In this document: one piece after another, positions 46,767 through 56,569 of the stretch | How the letters are laid out: each line of letters starts with the position of its first letter | How positions within the stretch are numbered: position 1 is the first letter of the stretch | From: Nocardia sp. NBC_01329 | GTDB lineage: Bacteria > Actinomycetota > Actinomycetes > Mycobacteriales > Mycobacteriaceae | Assembly: GCF_035956715.1 (NCBI RefSeq) | Contig: NZ_CP108381.1 | Span: 930,001 to 994,000 of the forward strand | Length of the DNA: 64,000 bases | Reading direction: 5' to 3' | The notes under the pieces: model-generated | Databases searched by the model: none | The model's input: only the letters and a program-made list of their open reading frames with translations | What the model was told of the DNA's origin: nothing | Made by a program: the position numbers and the translations under genes

Positions 46767-49034
46767 TCACCGCACGCTACGGGCAGCGGCCACCATATTG
46801 CGCAGGGAGGCTTCCACCTCGGCGGGGCCGCGGGTTTTCAGACCGCAGTCGGGATTGACCCAGAGGCGTTCGGCCGGAACCGCTTTCAGCGCCGCGCGCA
46901 GGGACGCGGTAATTTCTTCGACGCCGGGGACCCGGGGCGAGTGGATATCGTAGACACCGGGCCCCACCCCGGCGTCGAAGCCCGACGCGTTCAGATCGTC
47001 CAGAACCTCCATATGTGATCGGGCGGCCTCGATCGAGGTCACGTCGGCGTCCAGTCCGGCGATCGCCTCGATCACCTCGCCGAATTCCGAATAGCACAGG
47101 TGCGTGTGGATCTGCACGGAGTCGGCCACCCCGGAGGTCGCCAACCGGAACGCGTCCACCGACCAGTCCAGGTACGCCCGCTGATCGGCGGTGCGCAGTG
47201 GTAGCAGTTCACGCAGGGCCGGTTCGTCGACCTGGACGATCCGGATACCGGCGCTCTGCAGATCCACCGTCTCGTCCCGGATGGCCAGGGCAACCTGCCG
47301 AGCCGAGTCCGCCAGGGGCTGGTCGTCGCGGACGAAGGACCAGGCCAGGATAGTGACCGGACCGGTGAGCATGCCCTTGACCGGTTTATCGGTGAGCGAC
47401 TGCGCGTAGGTGATCCAGTCCACCGTCATCGCGGCGGGGCGGGAGACATCGCCGAACAGGATCGGCGGGCGTACGCAGCGAGTGCCGTAGGACTGCACCC
47501 AGCCCAGTTCCGTGGCCGCGAATCCGTCGAGCTGTTCGGCGAAGTACTGCACCATATCGTTGCGTTCCGGTTCGCCGTGTACCAGTACATCGAGCTCCAG
47601 CTTCTCCTGGAGCGCGATGACCTCGCTGATCTCCGCCCGCATCCGCCGCACATACTCGGCTCGGTCGATCTCGCCGGAGCGCAGTGCCGCGCGGGCCAGC
47701 CGGATCGCCGAGGTCTGTGGGTAGGAGCCGATAGTGGTGGTGGGCAGGGCGGGGAGCCGCAGCCGATCCTGTTGCAGGGACCGGCGCTGTTCGGCGGGCG
47801 CCCGCCGAACAGCATCCGGGCCCAGTGCCGCCAGCCGCGCGCGTACCTGCGCGTTGCCGATCCGCGGATCGTCTCGGCGGCTCGCCGCGGCGGCGCGAGC
47901 AGCCGCCAGTTCCGCTGCGACGGCCTCGGTCCCGGAATTCAGACCACTGGCCAGCACCCGCACCTCGGCGGTCTTCTCGGCACCGAAGGCGAGCCAGGAA
48001 CGCAGCGCGTCGTCGAGCCGGGCCTCCACCGCCAGCGAGTAGGGGACGTGCAGCAGTGAGCACGAGGTGGAGACCGCCAGAGACCGCACACTGCCCAGCA
48101 GTGCGGCCAGTGTCGACAGCGCGGCGTCCAGATCGGTGCGCCACACGTTGCGGCCGTCGACCACACCCGCGACGAGCAGTTTGTGTGCCAGTGCGGGAAT
48201 CGCCGCGACCGCGGCGATATCGGCACCCGCGACCAGATCGACCGCGATACCTTCGATATCGGTCCCGGCCAGAGCATCCAGCGCCGGCCCCGGATGGCCG
48301 AAGTAGGTGGCGACCAGGATGGCCGGGCGGTTCTCCGATTCCGTCAGTTCCGTGTAGACGTGACGCAGTGTCGCTATCTCGGCCTCGGTGAGATCGGTGA
48401 CCAGAGCGGGCTCGTCGAGCTGCACCCACTTCGCCCCCGCTTCGGCCAGCAGCCGCAGCAGCTCCCGGTACAGCGGGATCAGTTCCCCGACGCGGTCCAG
48501 GGCCGCCCCGCCGGTGGCCTTGGCGAGTTTCAGGAAGGTGACCGGCCCGATGACCACGGGCCGTGCCGCGACGCCCGATTCGATCGCCTCCGCCACCTGC
48601 TCCAGCAGATCGCCGGGATGCAGAGTGAAGGTCGTCTCCGGACCGAGTTCGGGGACCAGATAGTGGTAGTTCGTATCGAACCACTTGGTCATCTCCAGCG
48701 GTTCCACCGATTCGTTGCCGCGGGCGGCCGCGAAATAGCGGTCCAGCGGATTCTCGATATCGGCCACCCGGGTCGGCAGGGCGCCCAGTAGGGCGGCCGT
48801 ATCGAGCATCTGGTCGTAGTAGGAGAAGGTGCCGACGGGGATCGAATCCAGGCCGGCGGCAGCCAGCTCGGCGTACTGATCGCGGCGCAATGCGCGCCCG
48901 GTCTCGTGCAGCTGCGCCGCGTCGATGCGCCCGTTCCAGTAGGACTCGATCGCGCGTTTGAGCTCCCGGCGCGGGCCCACCCGGGGAAGTCCGAGAACCG
49001 TTGCGGTGAACGGGCTCTGCGAAATAACAGTCAC
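46767..49034 (-). CDS. metE: Cobalamin-independent methionine synthase
   Basis: This enzyme transfers the methyl group of methyltetrahydrofolate triglutamate to homocysteine. The 755 residues form two barrels: the N-terminal half (from [17 protein letters not shown]) and a C-terminal catalytic half with zinc ligands in HTHLCYSEF and the final Cys in NPDCGLKTR. The GTG start at 49034 follows GGAG by 6 nt. A cobalamin riboswitch lies 165 nt upstream, so synthesis is expected only when B12 is scarce and the B12-dependent MetH cannot work. Confidence 0.96.
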   Translation of the reverse strand: MTVISQSPFTATVLGLPRVGPRRELKRAIESYWNGRIDAAQLHETGRALRRDQYAELAAAGLDSIPVGTFSYYDQMLDTAALLGALPTRVADIENPLDRYFAAARGNESVEPLEMTKWFDTNYHYLVPELGPETTFTLHPGDLLEQVAEAIESGVAARPVVIGPVTFLKLAKATGGAALDRVGELIPLYRELLRLLAEAGAKWVQLDEPALVTDLTEAEIATLRHVYTELTESENRPAILVATYFGHPGPALDALAGTDIEGIAVDLVAGADIAAVAAIPALAHKLLVAGVVDGRNVWRTDLDAALSTLAALLGSVRSLAVSTSCSLLHVPYSLAVEARLDDALRSWLAFGAEKTAEVRVLASGLNSGTEAVAAELAAARAAAASRRDDPRIGNAQVRARLAALGPDAVRRAPAEQRRSLQQDRLRLPALPTTTIGSYPQTSAIRLARAALRSGEIDRAEYVRRMRAEISEVIALQEKLELDVLVHGEPERNDMVQYFAEQLDGFAATELGWVQSYGTRCVRPPILFGDVSRPAAMTVDWITYAQSLTDKPVKGMLTGPVTILAWSFVRDDQPLADSARQVALAIRDETVDLQSAGIRIVQVDEPALRELLPLRTADQRAYLDWSVDAFRLATSGVADSVQIHTHLCYSEFGEVIEAIAGLDADVTSIEAARSHMEVLDDLNASGFDAGVGPGVYDIHSPRVPGVEEITASLRAALKAVPAERLWVNPDCGLKTRGPAEVEASLRNMVAAARSVR

Positions 49035-49042
49035 GGTGTTCT

Positions 49043-49143
49043 CCAGTGCTGAAGTTCGACGGCCATCGCCGTTCACGGACGCACGGCACCGATGAGACCC
49101 CGGACGACCCGGCCGCAAGGGCAGGTCGAAATGTCAGCACTGG
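49043..49143 (-). promoter_or_regulatory. Ribosome-site sequestering segment of the metE leader
   Basis: In the RNA, CCAGUGCUGA (49143 to 49134) is perfectly complementary to UCAGCACUGG (49052 to 49043), which runs into the GGAG Shine-Dalgarno of metE. The same UCAGCACUGG also occurs inside the aptamer (49283 to 49274). The linker can therefore pair with only one of the two at a time. Confidence 0.55.
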
Positions 49144-49198
49144 TGGCGGCGCCTGATCCACGAGGCGGTGGCCACCGGATACGGCGTACCCGGTACAA

Positions 49199-49365
49199 CC
49201 GGCAGGTCTTCGGACTCGCGGGCACCGGCCGTTACGGCCGACCTACTGGCCGTCGCTTCCCAGGCTGTACGGCCCAGTGCTGATGACGGCGGTCGTTCCT
49301 GCTCACCGCTGCGGGACAGTTCCGGATTCCCACCGGATTCCCTCTCACCCGCGTATTGCGGGCTT
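49199..49365 (-). ncRNA. Cobalamin riboswitch (metE leader)
   Basis: Read on the minus strand, the conserved blocks of the B12 aptamer occur in order: GAGAGGGAAUCCGGU, GAAUCCGGAACUGUCCCGC, CAGCACUGGGC, CCUGGGAAG, CAGUAGGU, and the 3' CCGAAGACCUGCC. It lies in the metE leader. Adenosyl- or other cobalamin binding should repress metE. No intrinsic terminator is seen, pointing to translational control. Confidence 0.93.
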
Positions 49366-49696
49366 CGGCGCCGGGGGCGGACGTTCGGGGCTCCTCGTCG
49401 TCCGGCCGGCGGACCAGCTGCGTGGACCACAATAACGTGGACGCGCCGAGCTGCCCAGGGCGGTCCGGACGGTGCCCGGTCGCATTCGGCTTCGCATACC
49501 TTCGCAAGATCGGCCGAGCGCCCTGGACTGGCGGGATATCGCGGCGGCGGAGGATACGTACAGGCCTGGGTCGTTGTCGGTGAGATATGACGGTGCTATG
49601 AACAAGACTTCGCAGCGTTGCCATACGCGCTTGTGAAGATCCTGCCAAGTGGACTTCGCTGTCGATCCTGGATGCGGCGCCGGGTACGTTGGTTCA
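49366..49696. other. Divergent intergenic region, metE leader and pyc upstream
   Basis: About 330 nt between the 5' end of the riboswitch and the pyc start. It must contain the promoters of both genes. No gene is supported. I could not assign -35/-10 boxes confidently. Confidence 0.35.
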
Positions 49697-52600
49697 ATGT
49701 TCTCGAAAGTCTTGGTTGCCAACCGCGGCGAAATCGCCATCCGAGCCTTCCGCGCGGCATACGAGCTCGGTGTCGGGACGGTTGCCGTCTTCCCGCACGA
49801 AGACCGCAATTCGGTCCACCGCCTGAAGGCCGACGAGGCATACGAGATCGGGGAGGAAGGCCATCCGGTCCGCGCCTACCTCTCGGTCGAGGCGATCATC
49901 GAGGCCGCCGAGACAGCGGGTGCCGACGCGATCTACCCGGGGTACGGGTTCCTGTCGGAGAATCCGGATCTGGCCGCGGCATGCGCGCGGGAGGGGATCA
50001 CCTTCATCGGCCCCTCCGCCGAAGTCCTCGAACTGGCCGGTAACAAGGCGCGCGCGATCGCCGCGGCGAAGGCGGCCGGGCTGCCGGTGCTGAATTCGAG
50101 CGCGCCCTCGGCCGATCTGGCGGAGCTGCTCGCGGCGTCGGAGTCCATGGAGTTCCCGATATTCGTGAAGGCCGTCGCCGGTGGCGGCGGGCGCGGAATG
50201 CGCCGGGTCGCCGAGCGGTCCGGACTGCGGGAGGCGATCGAGGCGGCTTCGCGCGAGGCGGAGTCGGCATTCGGCGATCCGACGGTGTTCCTGGAGCAGG
50301 CTGTGGTCAATCCGCGCCATATCGAGGTGCAGATCCTGGCCGATACCCAGGGCAATGTCATGCATCTGTTCGAGCGCGACTGTTCGCTGCAACGGCGGCA
50401 TCAGAAGGTGATCGAGCTGGCCCCGGCGCCGAACCTGGACCCGGAACTGCGGGACCGGATCTGCGCGGACGCGGTGGCCTTCGCCCGGCAGATCGGGTAC
50501 AGCTGCGCGGGCACCGTGGAATTCCTGCTCGACGAGCGCGGCAACCACGTGTTCATCGAGATGAACCCGCGGATCCAGGTGGAACATACGGTGACCGAGG
50601 AGATCACCGATGTGGACCTGGTGCAGTCCCAGTTGCGGATCGCGGCCGGCGAGAGTCTGGCGGATCTGGGGTTGAGCCAGGACAAGGTCACCATCCGGGG
50701 CGCGGCCCTGCAGTGCCGGATCACCACCGAGGATCCGGCGAACGGTTTCCGTCCCGATACCGGCCGCATCACCGCGTACCGCACCCCCGGCGGCGCCGGG
50801 ATCCGGCTCGACGGTGGCGCCAATCTCGGCGCCGAGATCGGGGCCTACTTCGATTCCATGCTGGTCAAACTCACCTGCCGGGGCCGGGAATTCCCGGCCG
50901 CGGTGGCCCGTGCGCGGCGTGCGCTGATGGAGTTCCGTATCCGCGGCGTCACCACCAATATCCCGTTCCTGCTCGCTGTCCTCGACGACGAGGATTTCAC
51001 CGCGGGCCGGATCACCACGTCGTTCATCGACGAACGGCCGGAACTGCTGGCTACGCGTGAGCCGGCCGACCGCGGCACCAAGATCCTGAACTACCTCGCC
51101 GATGTGACCGTGAACAAACCGCACGGTGCTCGGCCGACCGCGGTGTATCCGCACGACAAACTGCCCGCGATCGATCTGTCGGTGCCGCCGCCGGACGGTT
51201 CGCGGCAGAGGTTGCTGACGCTGGGCCCCGAAGGTTTCGCCCGGGCACTGCGGGAGCAGAAGGCGGTCGGGGTCACCGACACCACGTTCCGGGACGCCCA
51301 TCAGTCGCTGCTGGCGACCCGGGTGCGGACCAACGGATTGCTGGATGTGGCCGGGCATGTGGCGCGACTGACCCCGGAGCTGTTGTCGATCGAGGCATGG
51401 GGTGGGGCGACCTACGATGTGGCGTTGCGATTCTTGTACGAAGACCCGTGGGAGCGGCTGGCGGCGCTGCGCGAGGCGATCCCGAACATCTGCCTGCAGA
51501 TGCTCCTGCGCGGCCGCAACACCGTCGGATACACGCCTTACCCGGAGCGGGTGACCCGGGCTTTCGTGGCCGAGGCCACCGAGACCGGGATCGATATCTT
51601 CCGGATCTTCGACGCCCTGAACAATGTCGACCAGATGCGCCCGGCGATCGACGCGGTCCGCGAAACCGGTACCGCGATCGCCGAAGTGGCGCTGTCCTAT
51701 ACCGGTGATCTCGCCGATCCGGACGAGAAGCTCTACACGCTGGATTACTACCTGAAGCTGGCCGAGCAGATCGTGGACGCGGGCGCGCATGTGCTGGCGA
51801 TCAAGGATATGGCCGGATTGCTGCGCGCTCCGGCGGCGGTGAAACTGGTGTCCGCGCTGCGTAGCAATTTCGATCTGCCGGTCCATGTGCACACTCACGA
51901 CACCCCCGGTGGGCAGCTGGCCACCTATCTCGCCGCCTGGCAGGCCGGTGCGGATGCCGTCGACGGTGCGTCTGCGGCGATGGCGGGCACCACCAGCCAG
52001 CCGGCGCTGTCGGCGATCGTGGCCGCCGCCGCGCACAGTGAATACGACACCGGGCTGAACCTGCGCAATGTCTGTGATCTGGAGCCGTACTGGGAGGCGT
52101 TGCGCAAGGTGTACGCGCCGTTCGAGTCCGGGCTGCCCGCGCCGACCGGCCGTGTCTACACCCATGAGATCCCGGGCGGGCAGCTGTCGAATCTGCGCCA
52201 GCAGGCCATGGCGTTGGGGTTGGGCGACCGGTTCGAGGAGGTCGAGGCGAAATACGCGGCCGCGGACCGTTTGCTGGGCCGGCTGATCAAGGTGACCCCG
52301 TCCTCCAAGGTCGTCGGTGATCTGGCGTTGTCGCTGGTGGGTTCCGGTATCGAAATCGAGGATTTCGCCGCCGAGCCGGGCCGGTTCGATATCCCCGATT
52401 CGGTGATCGGTTTCCTGCGCGGCGAACTCGGCACCCCGGCCGGCGGCTGGCCCGAACCGTTCCGTGAGAAGGCGCTCGCCGGGCGTAGCGCCGCAAAACC
52501 CGTGGTGGAGCTGTCCGCCGCGGACGAAGCGGGTCTGGCGGGCACCTCCGACGAACGGCGCGCGACCCTGAACCGGCTGCTGTTCCCCGGCCCGACCGCG

Positions 52601-53095
52601 GAATTCCTGGCACACCGGGAGAAGTACGGCGATACCACCGGCCTGTCGGCCAACCAGTTCTTCTACGGGCTGCGCCATGGCGAGGAACACCGCGTCCAGC
52701 TGGAGAAGGGCGTCATCTTGCTCATCGGCCTGGAAGCGATCGCCGAACCCGACGAGCGCGGTATGCGCACGGTGATGTGCATCCTCAACGGCCAGCTGCG
52801 CCCGGTGTCGGTGCGTGACCGTTCCATCGCCAGCGAGGTCCCGGCCGCGGAGAAGGCCGACAAGAACAATCCACATCACATCGCGGCGCCCTTCGCCGGT
52901 GTCGTGACGCTGACCGTGGCCGAAGGCGAAACAGTCGCCTCGGGCGACACCATCGGCACCATCGAGGCCATGAAGATGGAGGCCGCCATCACCGCCCCGC
53001 GCGGTGGTGTTGTGGGCCGGGTGGCCATCGCGCAGGTGCAGCAGGTCGAAGGCGGTGATCTGCTCGTCGAGTTGGGCGAGCGCGAATCCGAATGA
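49697..53095 (+). CDS. pyc: Pyruvate carboxylase
   Basis: This biotin enzyme makes oxaloacetate from pyruvate, feeding the TCA cycle and gluconeogenesis. The 1132 residues have an N-terminal biotin carboxylase (VLVANRGEIAIRAFRAAYE, GGGGRGMR), a carboxyltransferase domain (TFRDAHQSLLATRVRT, near 530; NVDQMRPAIDAVR) and a C-terminal biotinyl domain with K1093 in EAMKMEA. Start ATG 49697 (MFSKVLVANRGE) matches the family. rsmD overlaps its 3' end by 4 nt. Confidence 0.96.
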   Translation: MFSKVLVANRGEIAIRAFRAAYELGVGTVAVFPHEDRNSVHRLKADEAYEIGEEGHPVRAYLSVEAIIEAAETAGADAIYPGYGFLSENPDLAAACAREGITFIGPSAEVLELAGNKARAIAAAKAAGLPVLNSSAPSADLAELLAASESMEFPIFVKAVAGGGGRGMRRVAERSGLREAIEAASREAESAFGDPTVFLEQAVVNPRHIEVQILADTQGNVMHLFERDCSLQRRHQKVIELAPAPNLDPELRDRICADAVAFARQIGYSCAGTVEFLLDERGNHVFIEMNPRIQVEHTVTEEITDVDLVQSQLRIAAGESLADLGLSQDKVTIRGAALQCRITTEDPANGFRPDTGRITAYRTPGGAGIRLDGGANLGAEIGAYFDSMLVKLTCRGREFPAAVARARRALMEFRIRGVTTNIPFLLAVLDDEDFTAGRITTSFIDERPELLATREPADRGTKILNYLADVTVNKPHGARPTAVYPHDKLPAIDLSVPPPDGSRQRLLTLGPEGFARALREQKAVGVTDTTFRDAHQSLLATRVRTNGLLDVAGHVARLTPELLSIEAWGGATYDVALRFLYEDPWERLAALREAIPNICLQMLLRGRNTVGYTPYPERVTRAFVAEATETGIDIFRIFDALNNVDQMRPAIDAVRETGTAIAEVALSYTGDLADPDEKLYTLDYYLKLAEQIVDAGAHVLAIKDMAGLLRAPAAVKLVSALRSNFDLPVHVHTHDTPGGQLATYLAAWQAGADAVDGASAAMAGTTSQPALSAIVAAAAHSEYDTGLNLRNVCDLEPYWEALRKVYAPFESGLPAPTGRVYTHEIPGGQLSNLRQQAMALGLGDRFEEVEAKYAAADRLLGRLIKVTPSSKVVGDLALSLVGSGIEIEDFAAEPGRFDIPDSVIGFLRGELGTPAGGWPEPFREKALAGRSAAKPVVELSAADEAGLAGTSDERRATLNRLLFPGPTAEFLAHREKYGDTTGLSANQFFYGLRHGEEHRVQLEKGVILLIGLEAIAEPDERGMRTVMCILNGQLRPVSVRDRSIASEVPAAEKADKNNPHHIAAPFAGVVTLTVAEGETVASGDTIGTIEAMKMEAAITAPRGGVVGRVAIAQVQQVEGGDLLVELGERESE

Positions 53096-53685
53096 CCCGG
53101 ATCGTCGCCGGAACAGCCGGCGGGCGGCGCCTGAAAGTGCCACCCGCCGGGACCAGGCCCACCTCGGATCGGGTACGCGAGGCCCTGTTCTCCTCGATCG
53201 AAGCCCGGATGGACCTGGCGGGCACGCGGGTACTCGACCTGTACGCCGGATCGGGGGCGCTCGGGTTGGAGGCGCTGTCCCGGGGAGCCGCGGCCGCGCT
53301 ACTGGTCGAATCCGACCGGCGCGCCGCCGGGGTGCTTCGTGCCAATATCGCCGAACTCGGATTCGGCGGTGCGCAGGTACGGGTCGGGACGGTGGCCCAG
53401 GTGCTCGGGCACGGCGGGGCGGACACCTACGACCTCGTCTTCGCCGATCCGCCCTACGATCTGCCCACCGAATCCGTGCACGCCGACCTCATGGCGCTGG
53501 CCGTGCACAGCTGGTTGTCCGACGAGGCGTTACTGCTCGTGGAACGCTCCGCGCGCTCGGCCGAGATCGACTGGCCCACAGGGTTCGAAGCCCGGGCCCC
53601 GCGGCGCTACGGCGAGACCCGGATCGAGTCGGCGGTGTACCTCGGCGCCGACCCGGCCGGACCGGGCGAACCTGCTAGCGTCTGA
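53092..53685 (+). CDS. rsmD: 16S rRNA (guanine(966)-N2)-methyltransferase
   Basis: This SAM-dependent rRNA methylase has 197 residues. It has the opening RIVAGTAGGRRLKVPPAG, the SAM loop DLYAGSGALGLEAL and the catalytic FADPPYD. The ATGA overlap with pyc couples translation, and coaD starts 3 nt after its stop, the widespread rsmD-coaD pair. Confidence 0.95.
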   Translation: MTRIVAGTAGGRRLKVPPAGTRPTSDRVREALFSSIEARMDLAGTRVLDLYAGSGALGLEALSRGAAAALLVESDRRAAGVLRANIAELGFGGAQVRVGTVAQVLGHGGADTYDLVFADPPYDLPTESVHADLMALAVHSWLSDEALLLVERSARSAEIDWPTGFEARAPRRYGETRIESAVYLGADPAGPGEPASV

Positions 53686-53688
53686 CCC

Positions 53689-54174
53689 ATGGCAGGAGCT
53701 TTGTGCCCGGGGTCGTTCGACCCGGTGACCAACGGCCACCTCGATGTGTTCCGGCGGGCCGCCGAGCAGTTCGACGAGGTCGTCATCACGGTGATGATCA
53801 ACAAGAAGAAGCAGGGCATGTTCGGTATCGACGAACGTATCGAAATGCTGCGTGATGCCACCGCGGACCTGCCGAACGTACGGGTCGCCTCCTGGGACGG
53901 CCTCACGGTCGATTTCGCCCGCGAACAGGGCATCACCGCCATCGTCAAGGGACTGCGCGACGCCGGTGATTTCGGCTACGAACTCCAGATGGCGCAGATG
54001 AACAAGAAGCTCTCCGGGGTCGACACCTTCTTCATCGCGACCAATCCCACCTTCAGCTATCTGTCCAGCTCCCTGGTCAAGGAAGTGGCGGCGTTCGGCG
54101 GTGACGTCAGCGATATGCTGCCGCCGCTGGTGCACAAGCGGTTACTCGATCGGCTCGCCGAGCGCGCGGGCTGA
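53689..54174 (+). CDS. coaD: Phosphopantetheine adenylyltransferase
   Basis: This enzyme adenylates 4'-phosphopantetheine to dephospho-CoA. The 161 residues have [12 protein letters not shown] (nucleotidyltransferase HxGH-type, H18), the loop [19 protein letters not shown] and the ATP-binding [13 protein letters not shown]. Its 3' end overlaps the oppositely oriented gtrA-like gene by 33 nt. Confidence 0.96.
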   Translation: MAGALCPGSFDPVTNGHLDVFRRAAEQFDEVVITVMINKKKQGMFGIDERIEMLRDATADLPNVRVASWDGLTVDFAREQGITAIVKGLRDAGDFGYELQMAQMNKKLSGVDTFFIATNPTFSYLSSSLVKEVAAFGGDVSDMLPPLVHKRLLDRLAERAG

Positions 54175-54720
54175 TCCGGACCGCTGAGCTGTCACTTCCC
54201 GGGCCCGTTGCAGTGGCCGGAACACCAGGCCGCGCAGCGCCAGGAATCGCAGGCCGCCGACCACGGCGCTGATCGCGAGTACGGCGCCGGCCTGCGCGGG
54301 TTCGTCCAAAGTGGGGGCCAGCACTTCCAGCGAGGCGAGGGCCGCGGTGCTGATCCCCAGGCCCAGCAGCGCCAATCCACCGCCTTCCCACTGCGCGGTG
54401 AACCAGCTGACCCGTTCGGCCGCATGGAAGGTGAGCCTGCGGTGCAATTCGTTGGCCAGCACGGTGCTCACCACCGACCCGGCCACATTGGCCGGCAGCG
54501 TCCCCGCACCGGTCAGGGTCAGGAACAGCAGTACATAGGAGATATTGCTCAATCCGCCGACCAGCGCGAAACGAATCAACTGCGGGAACGCCCGGTCACC
54601 GCGCAGATACTGCAGGAGACGCTGCTGCCGGGCGGCGGCGGGGGCGAACGGTTCCGGCCAATCGATATCCAGATCCCCAGAGGTCAGTGCCGTGGAAGAA
54701 GGCAGCTGCAGGATGGTCAT
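54142..54720 (-). CDS. GtrA-family membrane protein
   Basis: This 192-residue protein has four predicted membrane helices after a 45-residue cytoplasmic start. The GtrA core [16 protein letters not shown] and the segment [15 protein letters not shown] are clear. GtrA proteins are thought to help translocate lipid-linked sugars for surface glycosylation. No glycosyltransferase sits beside it here. Its stop lies inside coaD (33-nt convergent overlap). Confidence 0.85.
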   Translation of the reverse strand: MTILQLPSSTALTSGDLDIDWPEPFAPAAARQQRLLQYLRGDRAFPQLIRFALVGGLSNISYVLLFLTLTGAGTLPANVAGSVVSTVLANELHRRLTFHAAERVSWFTAQWEGGGLALLGLGISTAALASLEVLAPTLDEPAQAGAVLAISAVVGGLRFLALRGLVFRPLQRAREVTAQRSGSARALGEPIE

Positions 54721-54947
54721 GGGCGGTTCCGATCGGGCAAGGGATGGGCAAGCCCGCCCGCGCGGCGGTTGGACTCCCTTAAGAATTTAGCACCAAGCGG
54801 AGGATAGGTCTCCAGTTGATTGTGTGAGTCTGCAGATATCGGGTCGAACGGGCGACACACCGAAATCAGGCTCGGCGCATCCACCGGCCCGGGGCACACT
54901 GGGAACGGCGTGATGTGTCGCCGATCGTCAGCAGGAGGACAGTGAGC

Positions 54948-55694
54948 ATGTACCGGGTATTCGAGGCGCTCGACGAACTGGTCGCCATAGTCGAAGAGGC
55001 GCGCGGCATCCCCGCGACGCGCAACTGCATCGTTCCGCGGCCGGAAACACTCGACCTGCTGGACGACGTCCGCGACGCGCTGCCCACCGAGATCGACGAC
55101 GCCCAGGATGTGCTCGACCACCGGGACAAGATCGTCGACGATGCCCGCGGCCTCGCGGAGGACACCATCCGATCCGCCGACGAACAGGCCGCCGGCACCG
55201 TGACCGACGCCCGTGCCGAAGCCGACCGGATCCTCGCCGAGGCGAAGGCCCACGCCGACCGGATGGTCGCCGAAGCGACCGCGCACGCCGACCGGATGGT
55301 CGATACGGCCACCGCCGAGGCCGAACGCCTGGTGTCCGACGCCAAGGCCGAGTACGAGACGGTCACCGGCCGGGCCCGCGCCGAGGCCGAACGGACGATC
55401 GAGGCCGGGCAGGCTTCCCACGACCGCTCCGTCGCCGACGGGCAGGCCGAGCAGCGGCGGCTGGTGGAAGAGACCGAGGTGGTGCGTGCCGCGCACGCCG
55501 AATCGGCTCGCGTCATCGATACCGCACACGCGGACGCCGACCGGATGCGCGCCGACTGCGACCACTATGTCGACACCAAACTCGCCGAATTCGAAGAAAC
55601 GCTCGGCGCCGCACTGCGTACGGTCGGCCGGGGCCGTCAGCAGTTGCGCAACGGGGCAGGTGTACCCGATTACGCCGCAGAGTTCCGCCGCTGA
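54948..55694 (+). CDS. sepIVA: SepIVA (DivIVA-like cell division protein)
   Basis: This 248-residue coiled-coil protein opens MYRVFEALDELVAIVEEARG, which matches the mycobacterial SepIVA start as I remember it. An N-terminal DivIVA-like lipid-binding domain (1-60) is followed by heptad-rich repeats such as HADRMVAEAT, HADRMVD and AEAERLV (about 90-200). SepIVA is essential for septation and regulates cell-wall precursor enzymes in mycobacteria. AGGAGG lies 11 nt before ATG 54948; GTG 54942 is a possible start. Confidence 0.88.
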   Translation: MYRVFEALDELVAIVEEARGIPATRNCIVPRPETLDLLDDVRDALPTEIDDAQDVLDHRDKIVDDARGLAEDTIRSADEQAAGTVTDARAEADRILAEAKAHADRMVAEATAHADRMVDTATAEAERLVSDAKAEYETVTGRARAEAERTIEAGQASHDRSVADGQAEQRRLVEETEVVRAAHAESARVIDTAHADADRMRADCDHYVDTKLAEFEETLGAALRTVGRGRQQLRNGAGVPDYAAEFRR

Positions 55695-55707
55695 GCTGTG
55701 TTTATTT

Positions 55708-55726
55708 GCGGCGCCTTCGGCGCCGC
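55708..55726 (+). terminator. Hairpin after sepIVA
   Basis: An 8-bp stem GCGGCGCC/GGCGCCGC with loop TTC lies 13 nt after the stop, immediately before the first 93-bp element. Confidence 0.55.
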
Positions 55727-55727
55727 G

Positions 55728-55820
55728 GGTCGGGGCCCTATTAACCCCGGTTCTTCACTCCTGCGCTCAGTCGCTGCGCTCCTTCGCTTCGTCGCTCCAG
55801 AACCGGGGCGGGCCCCGACT
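55728..55820. repeat. 93-bp palindromic element, copy 1
   Basis: The ends are inverted (GGTCGGGGCCC with GGGCCCCGACT) and so are the next segments (ACCCCGGTTCT with AGAACCGGGGC), leaving a loop rich in CGCTNCG motifs. It differs from copy 2 at about five positions. Confidence 0.85.
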
Positions 55821-55849
55821 GCGTGGATGGTTCTCGCCTTCGGCGTCGC

Positions 55850-55992
55850 TTCGGGGGCCTCGTGAGCCCGGGTGTTCGCTCCGGCGCTCGGTCGCTGCGC
55901 TCGTTCGCTCTGTCTTACGACGGGTCAGGACCAAGCGCTGCGGGTCCACACCCATCCTTACTGTCGCTCCAGAACCGGGGCGGGCCCCGACT
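55850..55992. repeat. 93-bp palindromic element, copy 3, interrupted
   Basis: The left half (to about 55912) and the right end (from about 55965) align with the 93-bp element but are separated by roughly 50 unrelated nucleotides. The left half is diverged; the right end is near-identical. Confidence 0.65.
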
Positions 55993-56020
55993 GTGTTGTT
56001 TGCCCCGCCTGCGGCGGGGC

Positions 56021-56113
56021 GGTCGGGGCCCTTGTGACCCCGGTTCTTCACTCCTACGCTCAGTCGCTGCGCTCCTTCGCTTCGTCGCTCCAGAACCGGG
56101 GCGGGCCCCGACC
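56021..56113. repeat. 93-bp palindromic element, copy 2
   Basis: The best-conserved copy, with perfect terminal inverted repeats GGTCGGGGCCC and GGGCCCCGACC. It starts 293 bp after copy 1. Confidence 0.85.
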
Positions 56114-56569
56114 ATGGAAGGCTGGCGATTCGGAGTGGGTGGGGGAGGCCTACCTCATCAGTTCGGATACGTCCACGCGGTGAGTGTTCGCGGGGGTCGG
56201 ATCTGTGAGCGGGCTGTCCGCACGCGCTCGGTCGTGCGCTCGATCGCATCCGGGACGGGGGTGGGGCACGCCCCGGACGCCCCTGTCCGGGTGGGGGAGC
56301 GGGTGCGCGCGGTCGTATGTCTCGACAGATCTGGGTGGGGTGCACGACGCTCTGTGGGCGCTTCGGTGGTCGCCGATCGCTGGACGGACGACCGTGTGCG
56401 TACGCGATCGAACGCTGTATCTTCGATCCGGCGCCGGCCCGGACCAGCGCCTGGTGGGCTCAGTCCATCGAGTTTTGCGGGGGTGCCCGCTTCGCGTACG
56501 GTGGTGTGGTTGCTCGCCGATTCCGGCGCAAACCGAACAGCCCCCAACCATCCAGTGGAGTGTTCTTCG
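56114..56569. other. Intergenic, no supported gene
   Basis: About 455 nt between the palindromic elements and the YceD-like gene. Open frames on both strands lack ribosome-binding sites and domains. It should contain the promoter of the YceD-rpmF-rnc-mutM run. Confidence 0.35.

Noticed and set aside
55823..56569. N-terminal extension of the YceD-like gene through the palindromic elements
   Set aside because: The extension is repeat sequence; ATG 56570 matches the family start and has a ribosome-binding site.
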